From Streptomyces sp. NBC_00461 (GTDB lineage: Bacteria > Actinomycetota > Actinomycetes > Streptomycetales > Streptomycetaceae), in the NCBI RefSeq assembly GCF_036013935.1, contig NZ_CP107902.1, forward strand, positions 5,365,001 to 5,429,000: a stretch of 64,000 bases of DNA. Reading direction: 5' to 3'. The position numbers and the translations under genes were made by a program. Below, piece after piece: positions 9,156 to 17,446 of the stretch (position 1 is its first letter; the number at the start of each line of letters is the position of its first letter). Below the pieces are notes generated by a model. The model was not told where the DNA came from. It searched no databases and worked only from the letters and a program-made list of their open reading frames with translations.

Positions 9156-9944
9156 GTGAGTAACGAAGACATCACGCTGACCGCGGGCGACGCGGAGGTG
9201 ACCGTACAGCCGGGCAACGGCGGCCGGGTCTCAGGGCTGCGCGTCGGCGGCACGGAACTGCTCCGCCAGGGCGAACGCTTCGGCTGCTTCCCGATGGTTC
9301 CCTGGTGCGGGCGGACCAGGGACGGCCGCTTCCGGGACGGCGCGGCCGTTCACCAGATGCCGCTCAACTCCCCGCCGCACGCCATCCACGGCACCGTCCG
9401 CGACGGCGCCTGGCGCACCGCGCGCGTGAACACCGACGAGGCGGTCATCACCTACGAACTGGTGGAGCCCTGGCCCTACACCGGCCTCGTCACCCAGCAG
9501 ATCGCCCTCACGCCGGGCGGGTTGACGCTGACGATGTCCGTGGAGACGTACGACTCCTCCTTCCCGGCGCAGATCGGCTGGCACCCCTGGTTCAACCGCA
9601 ACCTGGGCGGCGAGGACGCGACGCTCGCCTTCACTCCCGCCTGGCAGGAGGAGCGCGGCGACGACCATCTGCCCACCGGCAACCGGATCGACCCCCGCCC
9701 CGGCCCCTGGGACGACTGCTTCGGCATGCCCGGCGGCGTCGACGTCACCCTCACCTGGCCCGGCCAGCTGCAGTTGAAGGTGACCAGCCGTGAGGAGTGG
9801 GTCGTGGTGTACGACGAGCAGGAGGCGGCCGTGTGCGTGGAACCGCAGACCGGGCCGCCCGACGGCCTGAACAGCCTGCCCCGCACGGTCACCCCGCTGG
9901 AGCCCCTCGAAGCGACGACCACGTGGACTTGGCACCCCCTTTAA
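9156..9944 (+). CDS. Aldose 1-epimerase family protein
   Basis: A 262-residue galactose-mutarotase-like beta-sandwich protein. It shows the expected catalytic signatures: PHAIHG (first His), GWHPWF (second His) and a C-terminal Glu in VEPQTGPPDG, plus MVPWCGRTRDG for sugar binding. It probably interconverts alpha and beta anomers of a hexose or hexose phosphate in the cytoplasm; the exact sugar cannot be read from sequence. It lies 10 bp upstream of pyrE, but both genes carry their own leaderless-type -10 box. Confidence 0.86.
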   Translation: MSNEDITLTAGDAEVTVQPGNGGRVSGLRVGGTELLRQGERFGCFPMVPWCGRTRDGRFRDGAAVHQMPLNSPPHAIHGTVRDGAWRTARVNTDEAVITYELVEPWPYTGLVTQQIALTPGGLTLTMSVETYDSSFPAQIGWHPWFNRNLGGEDATLAFTPAWQEERGDDHLPTGNRIDPRPGPWDDCFGMPGGVDVTLTWPGQLQLKVTSREEWVVVYDEQEAAVCVEPQTGPPDGLNSLPRTVTPLEPLEATTTWTWHPL

Positions 9945-9947
9945 GCT
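9942..9947 (+). promoter_or_regulatory. -10 box TAAGCT before pyrE
   Basis: TAAGCT begins with the TAA stop codon of the epimerase gene and ends 7 nt before the pyrE ATG. This is consistent with a leaderless pyrE transcript independent of the upstream gene. Confidence 0.5.
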
Positions 9948-9954
9948 GACTGGC

Positions 9955-10503
9955 ATGACGGACGTACGTGGCGCACTGCTGCAGCAGATCAAGGACAAGG
10001 CCGTGGTGCACGGCAAGGTGACCCTGTCGTCGGGGCTGGAGGCCGACTACTACGTCGACCTGCGCCGCATCACCCTCGACGGCGAGGCCGCCCCGCTGGT
10101 CGGCCAGGTGCTCCTGGACCTGACCGCCGACCTCGACTTCGACGCGGTCGGCGGTCTGACCATGGGCGCCGACCCGGTCGCGGCCAGCATGCTGCACGCG
10201 GCCGCCGCGCGGGGGAAGAAGGTGGACGCCTTCGTCGTACGCAAGGCGGCGAAGGCGCACGGGCTGCAGCGGCGGGTCGAGGGGCCGGAGATCGCGGGCC
10301 GCCGCGTCCTGGTCGTCGAGGACACCTCCACCACCGGCGGTTCCCCGCTGGAGGCCGTCCAGGCGGTGCGTGAGGCGGGCGCGGAGGTCGTCGCCGTGGC
10401 GACGATCGTGGACCGGACGACCGGTGCCGCCGAGAAGATCCAGGAGGGGGCCGGGGTGCCGTACCTCTACGCGTACTCCAAGGACGACCTGGGCCTCGAC
10501 TGA
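9955..10503 (+). CDS. pyrE: Orotate phosphoribosyltransferase
   Basis: 182 residues. It transfers the phosphoribosyl group from PRPP to orotate, giving OMP in de novo pyrimidine synthesis. The diagnostic PRPP loop is VLVVEDTSTTGGS (about residues 118-130), the orotate/PPi loop includes FVVRKAAKAHGLQRRVEG, and SSGLEADYYVDLRR is the N-terminal signature. Length is normal for the family. Confidence 0.96.
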   Translation: MTDVRGALLQQIKDKAVVHGKVTLSSGLEADYYVDLRRITLDGEAAPLVGQVLLDLTADLDFDAVGGLTMGADPVAASMLHAAAARGKKVDAFVVRKAAKAHGLQRRVEGPEIAGRRVLVVEDTSTTGGSPLEAVQAVREAGAEVVAVATIVDRTTGAAEKIQEGAGVPYLYAYSKDDLGLD

Positions 10504-10537
10504 GCTTCGACGGAACCTGGGGCGAGCCTCAACCGCC

Positions 10538-10560
10538 TTGTCCACAGGCCGTTGTCCACA
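10538..10560 (+). other. Pair of DnaA-box-like sequences
   Basis: Two exact copies of TTGTCCACA (10538-10546 and 10552-10560) in the same orientation, 14 bp apart. TTGTCCACA is the Streptomyces consensus DnaA box. They lie in the 187-bp pyrE-fba gap. Confidence 0.5.
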
Positions 10561-10690
10561 AGCCGGACAGGACGGGCAAAGCATCCGGCCGAGTCTGGGA
10601 GGATGGCGCCGACGACGACGTCACCCCCAAGGTCTAGGTCAGGGCCGTAGTACGCAGAAAGCCAACCCGCAGATACCAAGGAGCGGACAG

Positions 10691-11713
10691 ATGCCCATCG
10701 CAACTCCCGAGGTCTACAACGAGATGCTGGACCGGGCGAAGGCAGGCAAGTTCGCCTACCCGGCGATCAACGTGACCTCGACCCAGACCCTGCACGCGGC
10801 CCTGCGCGGTTTCGCTGAGGCGGAGAGCGACGGCATCATCCAGATCTCCACGGGTGGCGCCGAGTTCCTGGGCGGTCAGTACAGCAAGGAAATGGTGACG
10901 GGTTCCGTCGCCCTGGCCGAGTTCGCGCACATCGTCGCCGAGAAGTACCCGGTCACGGTCGCCCTGCACACGGACCACTGCCCGAAGGACAAGCTCGACG
11001 GGTACGTACGTCCGCTGCTCGCGATCTCCGAGAAGCGCGTCGAGGCCGGCCTCACCCCGCTCTTCCAGTCGCACATGTGGGACGGCTCCGCCGAGACCCT
11101 CGCCGACAACCTGTCCATCGCGCAGGAGCTCCTCGCGCAGGCCCGCCGGGCGAACATCATCCTTGAGGTGGAGATCACCCCGACCGGTGGCGAGGAGGAC
11201 GGCGTCTCGCACGAGATCAACGACTCCCTCTACACGACGGTCGACGACGCGATCCGTACCGCGGAGGCCCTGGGCCTGGGCGAGAAGGGCCGCTACCTCC
11301 TGGCCGCGTCCTTCGGCAACGTGCACGGCGTGTACAAGCCGGGCAACGTAGTGCTGCGCCCGGAGCTGCTGAAGGAGCTGAACGAAGGCGTGGGCGCCAA
11401 GTTCGGCAAGCAGTCCCCGTTCGACTTCGTCTTCCACGGCGGCTCCGGCTCCACCGAGCAGGAGATCCGCACCGCGCTGGAGAACGGCGTGGTCAAGATG
11501 AACATCGACACGGACACCCAGTACGCCTTCACGCGTCCCGTCGCCGACCACATGTTCCGGAACTACGACGGCGTCCTGAAGGTCGACGGCGAGGTCGGCT
11601 CCAAGAAGACCTACGACCCGCGCACCTGGGGCAAGCTGGCCGAGGCGAGCATGGCGGCGCGCGTGACGGAGGCCTGCGGCAACCTGCGCTCGACCGGCAC
11701 CAGGATCAAGTAA
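10691..11713 (+). CDS. fba: Class II fructose-bisphosphate aldolase
   Basis: 340-residue zinc-dependent aldolase of glycolysis/gluconeogenesis: fructose 1,6-bisphosphate to DHAP plus glyceraldehyde 3-phosphate. Visible features are LHTDHCPKDKL (catalytic Asp and first Zn His), EVEITPTGGEEDG, FGNVHGVYKPGNV (Zn His) and FHGGSGSTEQEI (phosphate binding). The ATG at 10691 follows AAGGAG with 7-nt spacing. Monocistronic, ending in a tandem repeat and hairpin. Confidence 0.96.
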   Translation: MPIATPEVYNEMLDRAKAGKFAYPAINVTSTQTLHAALRGFAEAESDGIIQISTGGAEFLGGQYSKEMVTGSVALAEFAHIVAEKYPVTVALHTDHCPKDKLDGYVRPLLAISEKRVEAGLTPLFQSHMWDGSAETLADNLSIAQELLAQARRANIILEVEITPTGGEEDGVSHEINDSLYTTVDDAIRTAEALGLGEKGRYLLAASFGNVHGVYKPGNVVLRPELLKELNEGVGAKFGKQSPFDFVFHGGSGSTEQEIRTALENGVVKMNIDTDTQYAFTRPVADHMFRNYDGVLKVDGEVGSKKTYDPRTWGKLAEASMAARVTEACGNLRSTGTRIK

Positions 11714-11727
11714 CGCCTCGGAGATCT

Positions 11728-11769
11728 CACGAGCGGGAACGCACGAGCGGGAACTCCCGAGCGGGAACG
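11728..11769. repeat. Three 14-bp tandem repeats downstream of fba
   Basis: Units cacgagcgggaacg, cacgagcgggaact and cccgagcgggaacg follow one another, and a fourth partial unit runs into the terminator stem. They start 15 bp after the fba stop. Confidence 0.85.
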
Positions 11770-11771
11770 CA

Positions 11772-11804
11772 CGAGCCCGGCGTCTGTCGACGGCGCCGGG
11801 CTCG
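11772..11804 (+). terminator. fba terminator hairpin
   Basis: An 11-bp perfect stem CGAGCCCGGCG / CGCCGGGCTCG (11772-11782, 11794-11804) with an 11-nt loop, ending 16 bp before the next start codon. Confidence 0.75.
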
Positions 11805-11820
11805 CTGTATACCTGGGGAC

Positions 11821-13287
11821 ATGCCCGACGTCCGGATCTCCTCCCCGCAGGGTAAGTGGATCCTGCTGACCACGGTGCTCGGCTCCAGCATGGCCATGCT
11901 GGACTCGACCGTCGTCAATGTGGCCCTCCCGCGCATCGGCCGTGACCTGGACGCGAACCTCGCCGCGCTGCAGTGGACGGCCAACGCGTACATGGTGACG
12001 CTGGCCGGCCTGATCCTGCTGGGCGGCTCCCTGGGCGACCACTACGGCCGCCGCAAGGTCTTCGTGATCGGTGTGGTGTGGTTCGCGGCGGCCTCCCTGC
12101 TGTGCGGGGTGGCGCCCAGCGCCGGTGTGCTCGTCGCGGCCCGCGCCCTGCAGGGCATCGGCGGTGCCCTGCTCACGCCGGGTTCCCTGGCGTTGATCCA
12201 GGCGTCCTTCCACCCGGACGACCGCGGTCGGGCGGTCGGCCTCTGGTCCGGTTTCGGCGGGATCGGTGCGGCGGTCGGGCCGTTCCTGGGCGGCTGGCTG
12301 GTGGACGGCCCCGGCTGGCGCTGGGTCTTCCTCCTCAACGTGCCGCTGGCGCTGCTGTGCGCCCCCATCGCCGTGCGTCACGTCCCCGAGTCGGCGGACG
12401 GCCGCGCCCACGGCCGCTTCGACGTGCTGGGCGCGGTGCTCGGCGCCGCGGCCCTGGCCCTGGTCACCTACGCCCTGATCGAGGCCCACCAGGGCTCGCT
12501 GGTCGTCGTCGTCACCGCGCTGGCCGGCCTGGCGGCGGGCGTCGCCTTCGTCTACGTCGAGAAGCACCGCCCGGACCCGATGCTGCCGCTGGACATCTTC
12601 GCCTCCCGCCAGTTCACGGCGGTCAACCTCGTCACCCTGTGCGTGTACGCGGCCTTCGGCGGCTTCTTCTTCCTCACCGCCCTCCAACTGCAGGTCGCCG
12701 TCGGCTGGTCCCCCCTCGCCGCGGGTACGGCGCTGCTGCCGACGACCATCCTGATGCTGCTGTTCTCGGCCCGCTCGGGCGCCCTCGCCGACCGCATCGG
12801 CCCGCGCATCCCGCTCACCGTCGGCCCGCTGCTGTGCGCGGCCGGCATGCTGCTGATGCTGCGGGTCGGTCCGGGCGCCTCGTACGTGGCCGACGTCCTG
12901 CCCGCCGTACTGGTCCTCGGCACCGGCATGGTCACCCTGGTGGCACCGCTGACGGCCACCGTCCTGGCCTCCGTGGACACCTCGCGGGCGGGCCTGGCCA
13001 GCGGCATCAACAACGCGGCGGCCCGCGCGGCCGGCCTGATCGCGGTGGCCGCGCTGCCGCTGCTCGCCGGAATGGGCCCGGAGGCCTACCGCTCCCCGGA
13101 CGCCTTCGACGACGCCTTCCACCGGGCGATGCTCCTGTGCGCGGGCATCCTGGCACTCGGCTCGGCGGTCGCTTTCACGACGGTACGTTCCCTCCCACCG
13201 GGCTGCCGCCGCCCGGAGTGCCGCACACACGGATCGATCACGACTCCGCCGCTGGAGGGAGAACGGGCCCGGGGCCGAATCGCGTAG
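11821..13287 (+). CDS. MFS transporter, 14-helix DHA2 (EmrB/QacA) type
   Basis: 488 residues with about 14 hydrophobic helices. Motif A of the family is present (GGSLGDHYGRRKVFVIG), as are the TM1 signature SSMAMLDSTVVNVALPRIG and motif C-like LFLGGWLVDGPGWRWVFLLNVP, which place it among proton-driven drug or metabolite exporters. The substrate cannot be inferred, and no cognate regulator is adjacent. TATACC 7 nt before the ATG could be a weak leaderless -10 box; no ribosome-binding site is seen. Confidence 0.9.
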   Translation: MPDVRISSPQGKWILLTTVLGSSMAMLDSTVVNVALPRIGRDLDANLAALQWTANAYMVTLAGLILLGGSLGDHYGRRKVFVIGVVWFAAASLLCGVAPSAGVLVAARALQGIGGALLTPGSLALIQASFHPDDRGRAVGLWSGFGGIGAAVGPFLGGWLVDGPGWRWVFLLNVPLALLCAPIAVRHVPESADGRAHGRFDVLGAVLGAAALALVTYALIEAHQGSLVVVVTALAGLAAGVAFVYVEKHRPDPMLPLDIFASRQFTAVNLVTLCVYAAFGGFFFLTALQLQVAVGWSPLAAGTALLPTTILMLLFSARSGALADRIGPRIPLTVGPLLCAAGMLLMLRVGPGASYVADVLPAVLVLGTGMVTLVAPLTATVLASVDTSRAGLASGINNAAARAAGLIAVAALPLLAGMGPEAYRSPDAFDDAFHRAMLLCAGILALGSAVAFTTVRSLPPGCRRPECRTHGSITTPPLEGERARGRIA

Positions 13288-13290
13288 CGA

Positions 13291-13324
13291 CCCCTCGCCC
13301 AGGACACCCCCTCGCCCAGGACAC
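13291..13324. repeat. 17-bp perfect tandem duplication
   Basis: CCCCTCGCCCAGGACAC occurs twice back to back (13291-13307, 13308-13324), immediately after the MFS stop codon. Confidence 0.9.
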
Positions 13325-13373
13325 CCGTCCGGCACCCCTCACCCGGTCCCGCATCTCAGCCGGACCCGCATTT

Positions 13374-13441
13374 CTCAGCCCGTCCGGCGTTTGAGGACAA
13401 GGCCCCTTCAGGGCCGATGGGGGGGCCTGGGGGCGGCGGCA
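13374..13441. repeat. Dispersed Streptomyces intergenic repeat
   Basis: The stretch contains CAGCCCGTCCGGCGTTTGAG, then a GGCCC/GGGCC hairpin (13401-13415) and a G-rich run. From memory, this block is a high-copy element found between genes in many Streptomyces genomes; a single window cannot prove copy number. A partial earlier copy of its CAGCC-GGACC start lies about 20 bp upstream. Confidence 0.6.
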
Positions 13442-13466
13442 GCCGGTACGCGGGACACTGGTTCAC

Positions 13467-13880
13467 ATGTCGATTCACGAGAACCTCCTCGGGGGCCCGC
13501 CCCCGACCCACCTCCCCGACGACCCCGCGCCCCGCGAGCTCCTGGCGAACGGCACCGCGCCGGCGGACGTCGCCGCCAAGTACCCGACGTCCTCGCTGGC
13601 CTGGGCCCAGCTGGCCGACGATGCGTTCGAGCGGGGCAGCGTCGTGGAGTCGTACGCCTATGCCCGTACGGGCTACCACCGTGGCCTGGACTCCCTGCGC
13701 CGCAGCGGCTGGAAGGGCCACGGCCCGGTGCCCTGGGAGCACGAGCCCAATCGCGGTTTTCTGCGCGCCCTGCACGCCCTCGCCCGCGCCGCGCAGGCGA
13801 TCGGCGAGCAGGAGGAGTACGAGCGCTGCAGCCAGTTCCTGAAGGACTCCTCGCCGGCGGCGGCCCAGACACTGGGCTGA
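13467..13880 (+). CDS. DUF3151 domain-containing protein
   Basis: A 137-residue soluble protein recognised as DUF3151 (GPPPTHLPDDPAPRELLANG, VAAKYPTSSLAWAQLADDAFERG, YAYARTGYHRGLD, WEHEPNRGFLRALHALARAAQAIGE). The helical repeat-like pattern resembles TPR proteins. It is a single gene; function unknown. No clear Shine-Dalgarno sequence is visible before the ATG. Confidence 0.88.
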   Translation: MSIHENLLGGPPPTHLPDDPAPRELLANGTAPADVAAKYPTSSLAWAQLADDAFERGSVVESYAYARTGYHRGLDSLRRSGWKGHGPVPWEHEPNRGFLRALHALARAAQAIGEQEEYERCSQFLKDSSPAAAQTLG

Positions 13881-14030
13881 CCGGGGCGCGTGTGTGCAGG
13901 TCCGCCTGGTGTGACCGGGCGGACCTTGCGGTTTCGGGGGACGATTGTGGAAGATGCCGTTGGGGACCGGGGCCACCGTGTCGATAACGGCAGGGGCGGA
14001 CCGCTACCCGGAGTACAGCAGGAGACAGCG

Positions 14031-14876
14031 ATGTCCCTTCAGGCTCAGCCCAACGAGGCTTCGGAGCCCGAGACCCCGCATCTCGACTTCCAGGGCACCA
14101 CCCCGTACGAGGACTACGTCCAGGCGGACGTGCTCACCCACCTCCAGCACACCCTCTCCGACGACCCCGGAGAGATGGTCTTCCTGGTCACGACCCAGGT
14201 GATGGAGTTGTGGTTCACCGTCATCGTCCACGAGTGGGAGACCGCGGCGCGGGCCCTGCGCGAGGACCGGGTGCCGGTGGCGGTCGACGCGCTGAAGCGG
14301 TCGGTACGGGAGCTGGAGGCGCTGAACGCCTCCTGGAAGCCCCTCGGCCAGCTCACCCCGGCCCAGTTCAACTCCTACCGCTCGGCGCTCGGTGAGGGCT
14401 CCGGCTTCCAGTCGGCGATGTACCGCCGCATGGAGTTCCTGCTCGCCGAGAAGTCCGCGTCCATGCTCGTCCCGCACCGCGGCGCCCCGCGTGTCCACGC
14501 CGAGCTGGAGAAGGCGCTGCACGAGCCGAGCCTGTACGACGAGGTGCTGCGCCTGCTCGCCCGGCGCGGCCACGCGATCCCCGCCTCGGTCCTGCGGCGC
14601 GACGTCTCCGGGCGCTACGAGCCGAGCGAGGCGGTCGAGGCCGTTTGGACCGCGATCTACTCCGGCGACGAGAACGCCGAACTCGCCCGCCTGGGCGAGG
14701 CGTTGACGGACGTCGCCGAGCTGGTGTGGCGATGGCGCAACGACCATCTGGTCGCCACCCGGCGCGCGATGGGCGCCAAGACCGGCACCGGCGGCTCGGC
14801 GGGCGTCGCCTGGCTGGAGAAGCGTGCGCAGAAGAACGTGTTCCCGGAGCTGTGGACGGCGCGGTCCCATGTCTGA
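14031..14876 (+). CDS. kynA: Tryptophan 2,3-dioxygenase
   Basis: 281-residue heme dioxygenase that opens the indole ring of L-tryptophan to N-formylkynurenine. Family signatures are TPYEDYVQADVLTHLQ, QVMELWFTVIVHEWETA, the heme-ligand region RWRNDHLVATRRAMG and the substrate loop GTGGSAGVAWLEK. Where canonical enzymes read HDE before the ELWF helix, this protein reads PGE; I believe this is a Streptomyces feature, not damage. AGGAGA precedes the ATG. It overlaps kynU by 8 bp, so the two are a coupled operon. Confidence 0.93.
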   Translation: MSLQAQPNEASEPETPHLDFQGTTPYEDYVQADVLTHLQHTLSDDPGEMVFLVTTQVMELWFTVIVHEWETAARALREDRVPVAVDALKRSVRELEALNASWKPLGQLTPAQFNSYRSALGEGSGFQSAMYRRMEFLLAEKSASMLVPHRGAPRVHAELEKALHEPSLYDEVLRLLARRGHAIPASVLRRDVSGRYEPSEAVEAVWTAIYSGDENAELARLGEALTDVAELVWRWRNDHLVATRRAMGAKTGTGGSAGVAWLEKRAQKNVFPELWTARSHV

Positions 14877-16092
14877 ACTCATCGTGCGTGCAGGGGAGTT
14901 GGACGCCTCCGACGAACTGGCCGGTTCGCGCAAGCAGTTCGTGCTCGACGAGGTGGTCTACCTGGACGGGAACTCCCTCGGCGCGCTGCCGACGGCGGTC
15001 CCGGGGCGGGTGGACGACGTCGTACGGCGTCAGTGGGGCGAGCTGCGTATCCGGTCCTGGGACGAGAGCGGCTGGTGGACGGCGCCCGAGCGGATCGGCG
15101 ACCGGATCGCACCGCTGGTCGGCGCGGCGGCCGGGCAGATCGTCGTCGGCGACTCGACAAGTGTCAATGTTTTCAAGGCACTTGTGGGCGCGGTACGGCT
15201 CTCGGGGCCGTCGGAGACGTCGGAGCAGTCCTCGGGTGGCCGGGACGAGATCCTCGTGGACGCGACGACCTTCCCCACGGACGGGTACATCGCCGGATCG
15301 GCGGCCCGGATGACGGGGTGCACGCTGCGTCCGGTGACCCCGGCCGAGGTGCCGGGCGCGCTGTCCGGCCGTACGGCTGCCGTCCTGCTGAACCACGTCG
15401 ACTACCGCACCGGCCGGCTGCACGACCTGCCGGGCCTGACCGCCGCCGTGCACGCGGCGGGCGCGGTGGCCGTCTGGGACCTGTGCCACAGCGCGGGCGC
15501 GCTGCCGGTCGGGCTGGACGAGCACGGGGTCGACCTGGCGGTCGGCTGCACGTACAAGTACCTGAACGGCGGCCCTGGTTCACCGGCGTACCTCTACGTC
15601 CGCGGCGATCTGCAGGACCGCTTCGACTCCCCGCTGCCCGGCTGGAACTCCCACGCGGAGCCCTTCGGGATGCGGTCCGAGTACGCACCGGCCGGCGGCG
15701 CGCTGCGCGGGCGCGTCGGCACCCCGGACATCCTGTCCATGCTCGCCCTGGAAGCGGCGCTCGACGTCTGGGACGGCGTCCCGATCGAGGCGGTGCGCGC
15801 CAAGTCCCTCGCCCTGACGGACTTCTTCCTGGAGTGCGTGCGGGAGTACGTGCCGGCGGGGCGCGTGGAGTCGCTGACTCCGGTGGCCCATGAGGAGCGC
15901 GGCAGCCAGGTGGCGCTCCGGTGCGCGGACGCCGCGGACGCCGCGGACGTCATGAAGCGGCTGATCGAACGGGGCGTGGTCGGGGACTTCCGGCGCCCGG
16001 ACGTCCTCCGGTTCGGTTTCACACCGTTGTACGTCGGGTTCGCGGACGTGGAGCGGGCGGCCCGGGTGTTGGGAGAGACGCTCGCCGGATAG
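14869..16092 (+). CDS. kynU: Kynureninase
   Basis: 407-residue PLP enzyme cleaving kynurenine to anthranilate and alanine. Visible: YLDGNSLGALP at the N-terminus, NHVDYRTG, LCHSAGALP, and the Schiff-base lysine in VGCTYKYLNGGPGSPAYLYV, then RVGTPDILSM. The start lies inside the end of kynA (8-bp overlap). With kynA and the downstream hydrolase it gives a complete route from tryptophan to anthranilate, which Streptomyces use for catabolism or as a precursor of secondary metabolites. Confidence 0.94.
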   Translation: MSELIVRAGELDASDELAGSRKQFVLDEVVYLDGNSLGALPTAVPGRVDDVVRRQWGELRIRSWDESGWWTAPERIGDRIAPLVGAAAGQIVVGDSTSVNVFKALVGAVRLSGPSETSEQSSGGRDEILVDATTFPTDGYIAGSAARMTGCTLRPVTPAEVPGALSGRTAAVLLNHVDYRTGRLHDLPGLTAAVHAAGAVAVWDLCHSAGALPVGLDEHGVDLAVGCTYKYLNGGPGSPAYLYVRGDLQDRFDSPLPGWNSHAEPFGMRSEYAPAGGALRGRVGTPDILSMLALEAALDVWDGVPIEAVRAKSLALTDFFLECVREYVPAGRVESLTPVAHEERGSQVALRCADAADAADVMKRLIERGVVGDFRRPDVLRFGFTPLYVGFADVERAARVLGETLAG

Positions 16093-16267
16093 CCCCGGCG
16101 GGCCCCGGTGGTTGTGGCGTGCGGGCCGGGCAGGGTGCGGAACTCCCCGGCCCGCGGGTCACAGAACCGTTTCTCCTCACCGAGCGTCACATCCCCGTGT
16201 CCGCGCACGTCACCGGCCTGATACCGTCCCCGCCAACGGCCCGATTTTCTCTCCTGGCCCGCCAAAC

Positions 16268-16304
16268 CCTCCCCCAGTGCAGAAAAAGCCCGGGAGGTGC
16301 CCCC
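16268..16304. repeat. Dispersed palindromic repeat, copy A (reverse orientation)
   Basis: Read on the minus strand it is GGGGGCACCTCCC, a 16-nt variable loop, then GGGGGAGG. The same arms with a different loop recur at 61495-61531. It lies 23 bp before the start of the arylformamidase-like gene. Confidence 0.7.
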
Positions 16305-16326
16305 ATCGTCGCTGAGAGGTTGGAGC

Positions 16327-17214
16327 ATGCCGGACGACGCCGCAGCAGCCCGGGCCGCCACCGAAGAGGAGTCGGCGTTCTCGCATCCGGCGGTCGAGCC
16401 CGACTCCACCGCCGCTTACGGTGACCACCCCGACCAGCTGATCGACTTCTACGCCCCTCGCGTCGATCCGACTCCCGGCACTCCCGTGCCGCTGGTGGTC
16501 GTCCTGCACGGCGGCGCGTGGCGGGCGGCGTACGACCGACGCCACATCTCTCCGTTCGCGGACTTCCTCGCCCGGCGGGGGTTCGCGGTGGCCAGCGTCG
16601 AGTACCGGCGGGGGAGCGTGATCCCGGCCCAGGGCGGCGCGGGCGGTCCCCTCGCGGGCCGGTGGCCGGAGACCTTCGACGACGTCGCGGCCGCGCTGGA
16701 CGCACTGCCCGCGCTCGTGCGCGAGGCCCTTCCGGGGGCCGACCCGCGCCGCATGGTGGTCACCGGGCACTCGGCCGGCGGCCACCTCGCCCTGTGGGTG
16801 GCGGCCCGCCATCTGCTCCCCGCCGACGCCGCCTGGCGCATCGACCGTCCCGCGCCCCTGCGCGGGGTCGTCGCCCTGGCCCCGATCGCGGACTTCGAGG
16901 TGGCCGACAAACTCGACGTGTGCGGCGGGGCCGCGCGTCAACTGCTGGGCGGCGAGGAGAAGTTCGCCGAGCGCCGGCCGTACGTCGACCCGTCGCTCCT
17001 GCTCCCGACCGGCATCGCGACCACCCTGGTCCAGGGCCGCAGCGACATCGACGTCCCGCAGGCGGTCGCCGAGGCGTACGCCGACGCGGCGGCCAAGGCC
17101 GGTGAAGTCGTGGGCTTCACGCTGCTGGAGGACGTCGGCCACTTCCCGCTGATCGACCCGTCGGCGGACGCGTGCGCGGTGGTGGCGGAGGAGATCGCAC
17201 AGCTGGCGTGGTGA
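16327..17214 (+). CDS. Alpha/beta hydrolase, probable arylformamidase
   Basis: A 295-residue cytoplasmic hydrolase with the HGGAW oxyanion motif of kynurenine formamidase-type esterases, the nucleophile elbow GHSAGGH, and a C-terminal catalytic His in EDVGHFPLID. N-formylkynurenine deformylation is the step missing between kynA and kynU, so context suggests this role. It is 234 bp downstream of kynU with its own ribosome-binding site (GAGGTTGGAG) and probably its own promoter. A generic carboxylesterase remains possible. Confidence 0.75.
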   Translation: MPDDAAAARAATEEESAFSHPAVEPDSTAAYGDHPDQLIDFYAPRVDPTPGTPVPLVVVLHGGAWRAAYDRRHISPFADFLARRGFAVASVEYRRGSVIPAQGGAGGPLAGRWPETFDDVAAALDALPALVREALPGADPRRMVVTGHSAGGHLALWVAARHLLPADAAWRIDRPAPLRGVVALAPIADFEVADKLDVCGGAARQLLGGEEKFAERRPYVDPSLLLPTGIATTLVQGRSDIDVPQAVAEAYADAAAKAGEVVGFTLLEDVGHFPLIDPSADACAVVAEEIAQLAW

Positions 17215-17320
17215 GCCGTCCGCGGTGCGCCCCGGCCAGTGAGCCGGCTCCCCGGTGCGCGGGCCCTTCGGCGCGCCGGCGTCCCTGATGCGCAGGCGCC
17301 TTCGTACGCCTGCCCCTTCA

Positions 17321-17339
17321 TACCCGTAGTACCTGAGAG
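17321..17339. promoter_or_regulatory. 19-bp repeated motif, copy 1 (candidate operator)
   Basis: TACCCGTAGTACCTGAGAG, identical to 22122-22140. It lies 107 bp before the hydrolase gene. See the findings for the regulon hypothesis. Confidence 0.55.
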
Positions 17340-17446
17340 CTACGTCCCGGAAGAGCTCCCTGGCGGGACGCGGACGACGCCTCACGGTCCGTAACTTCCC
17401 TACCGGACAAGCCCGATGGCCGGGCGGACCGGGAGGGACGAGGACC

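Noticed and set aside
11611..13335. 574-codon minus-strand frame over the MFS gene
   Set aside because: Composition is Arg/Gln/Gly repeats mirroring the real gene's codons; it also runs across the terminator and two repeats.
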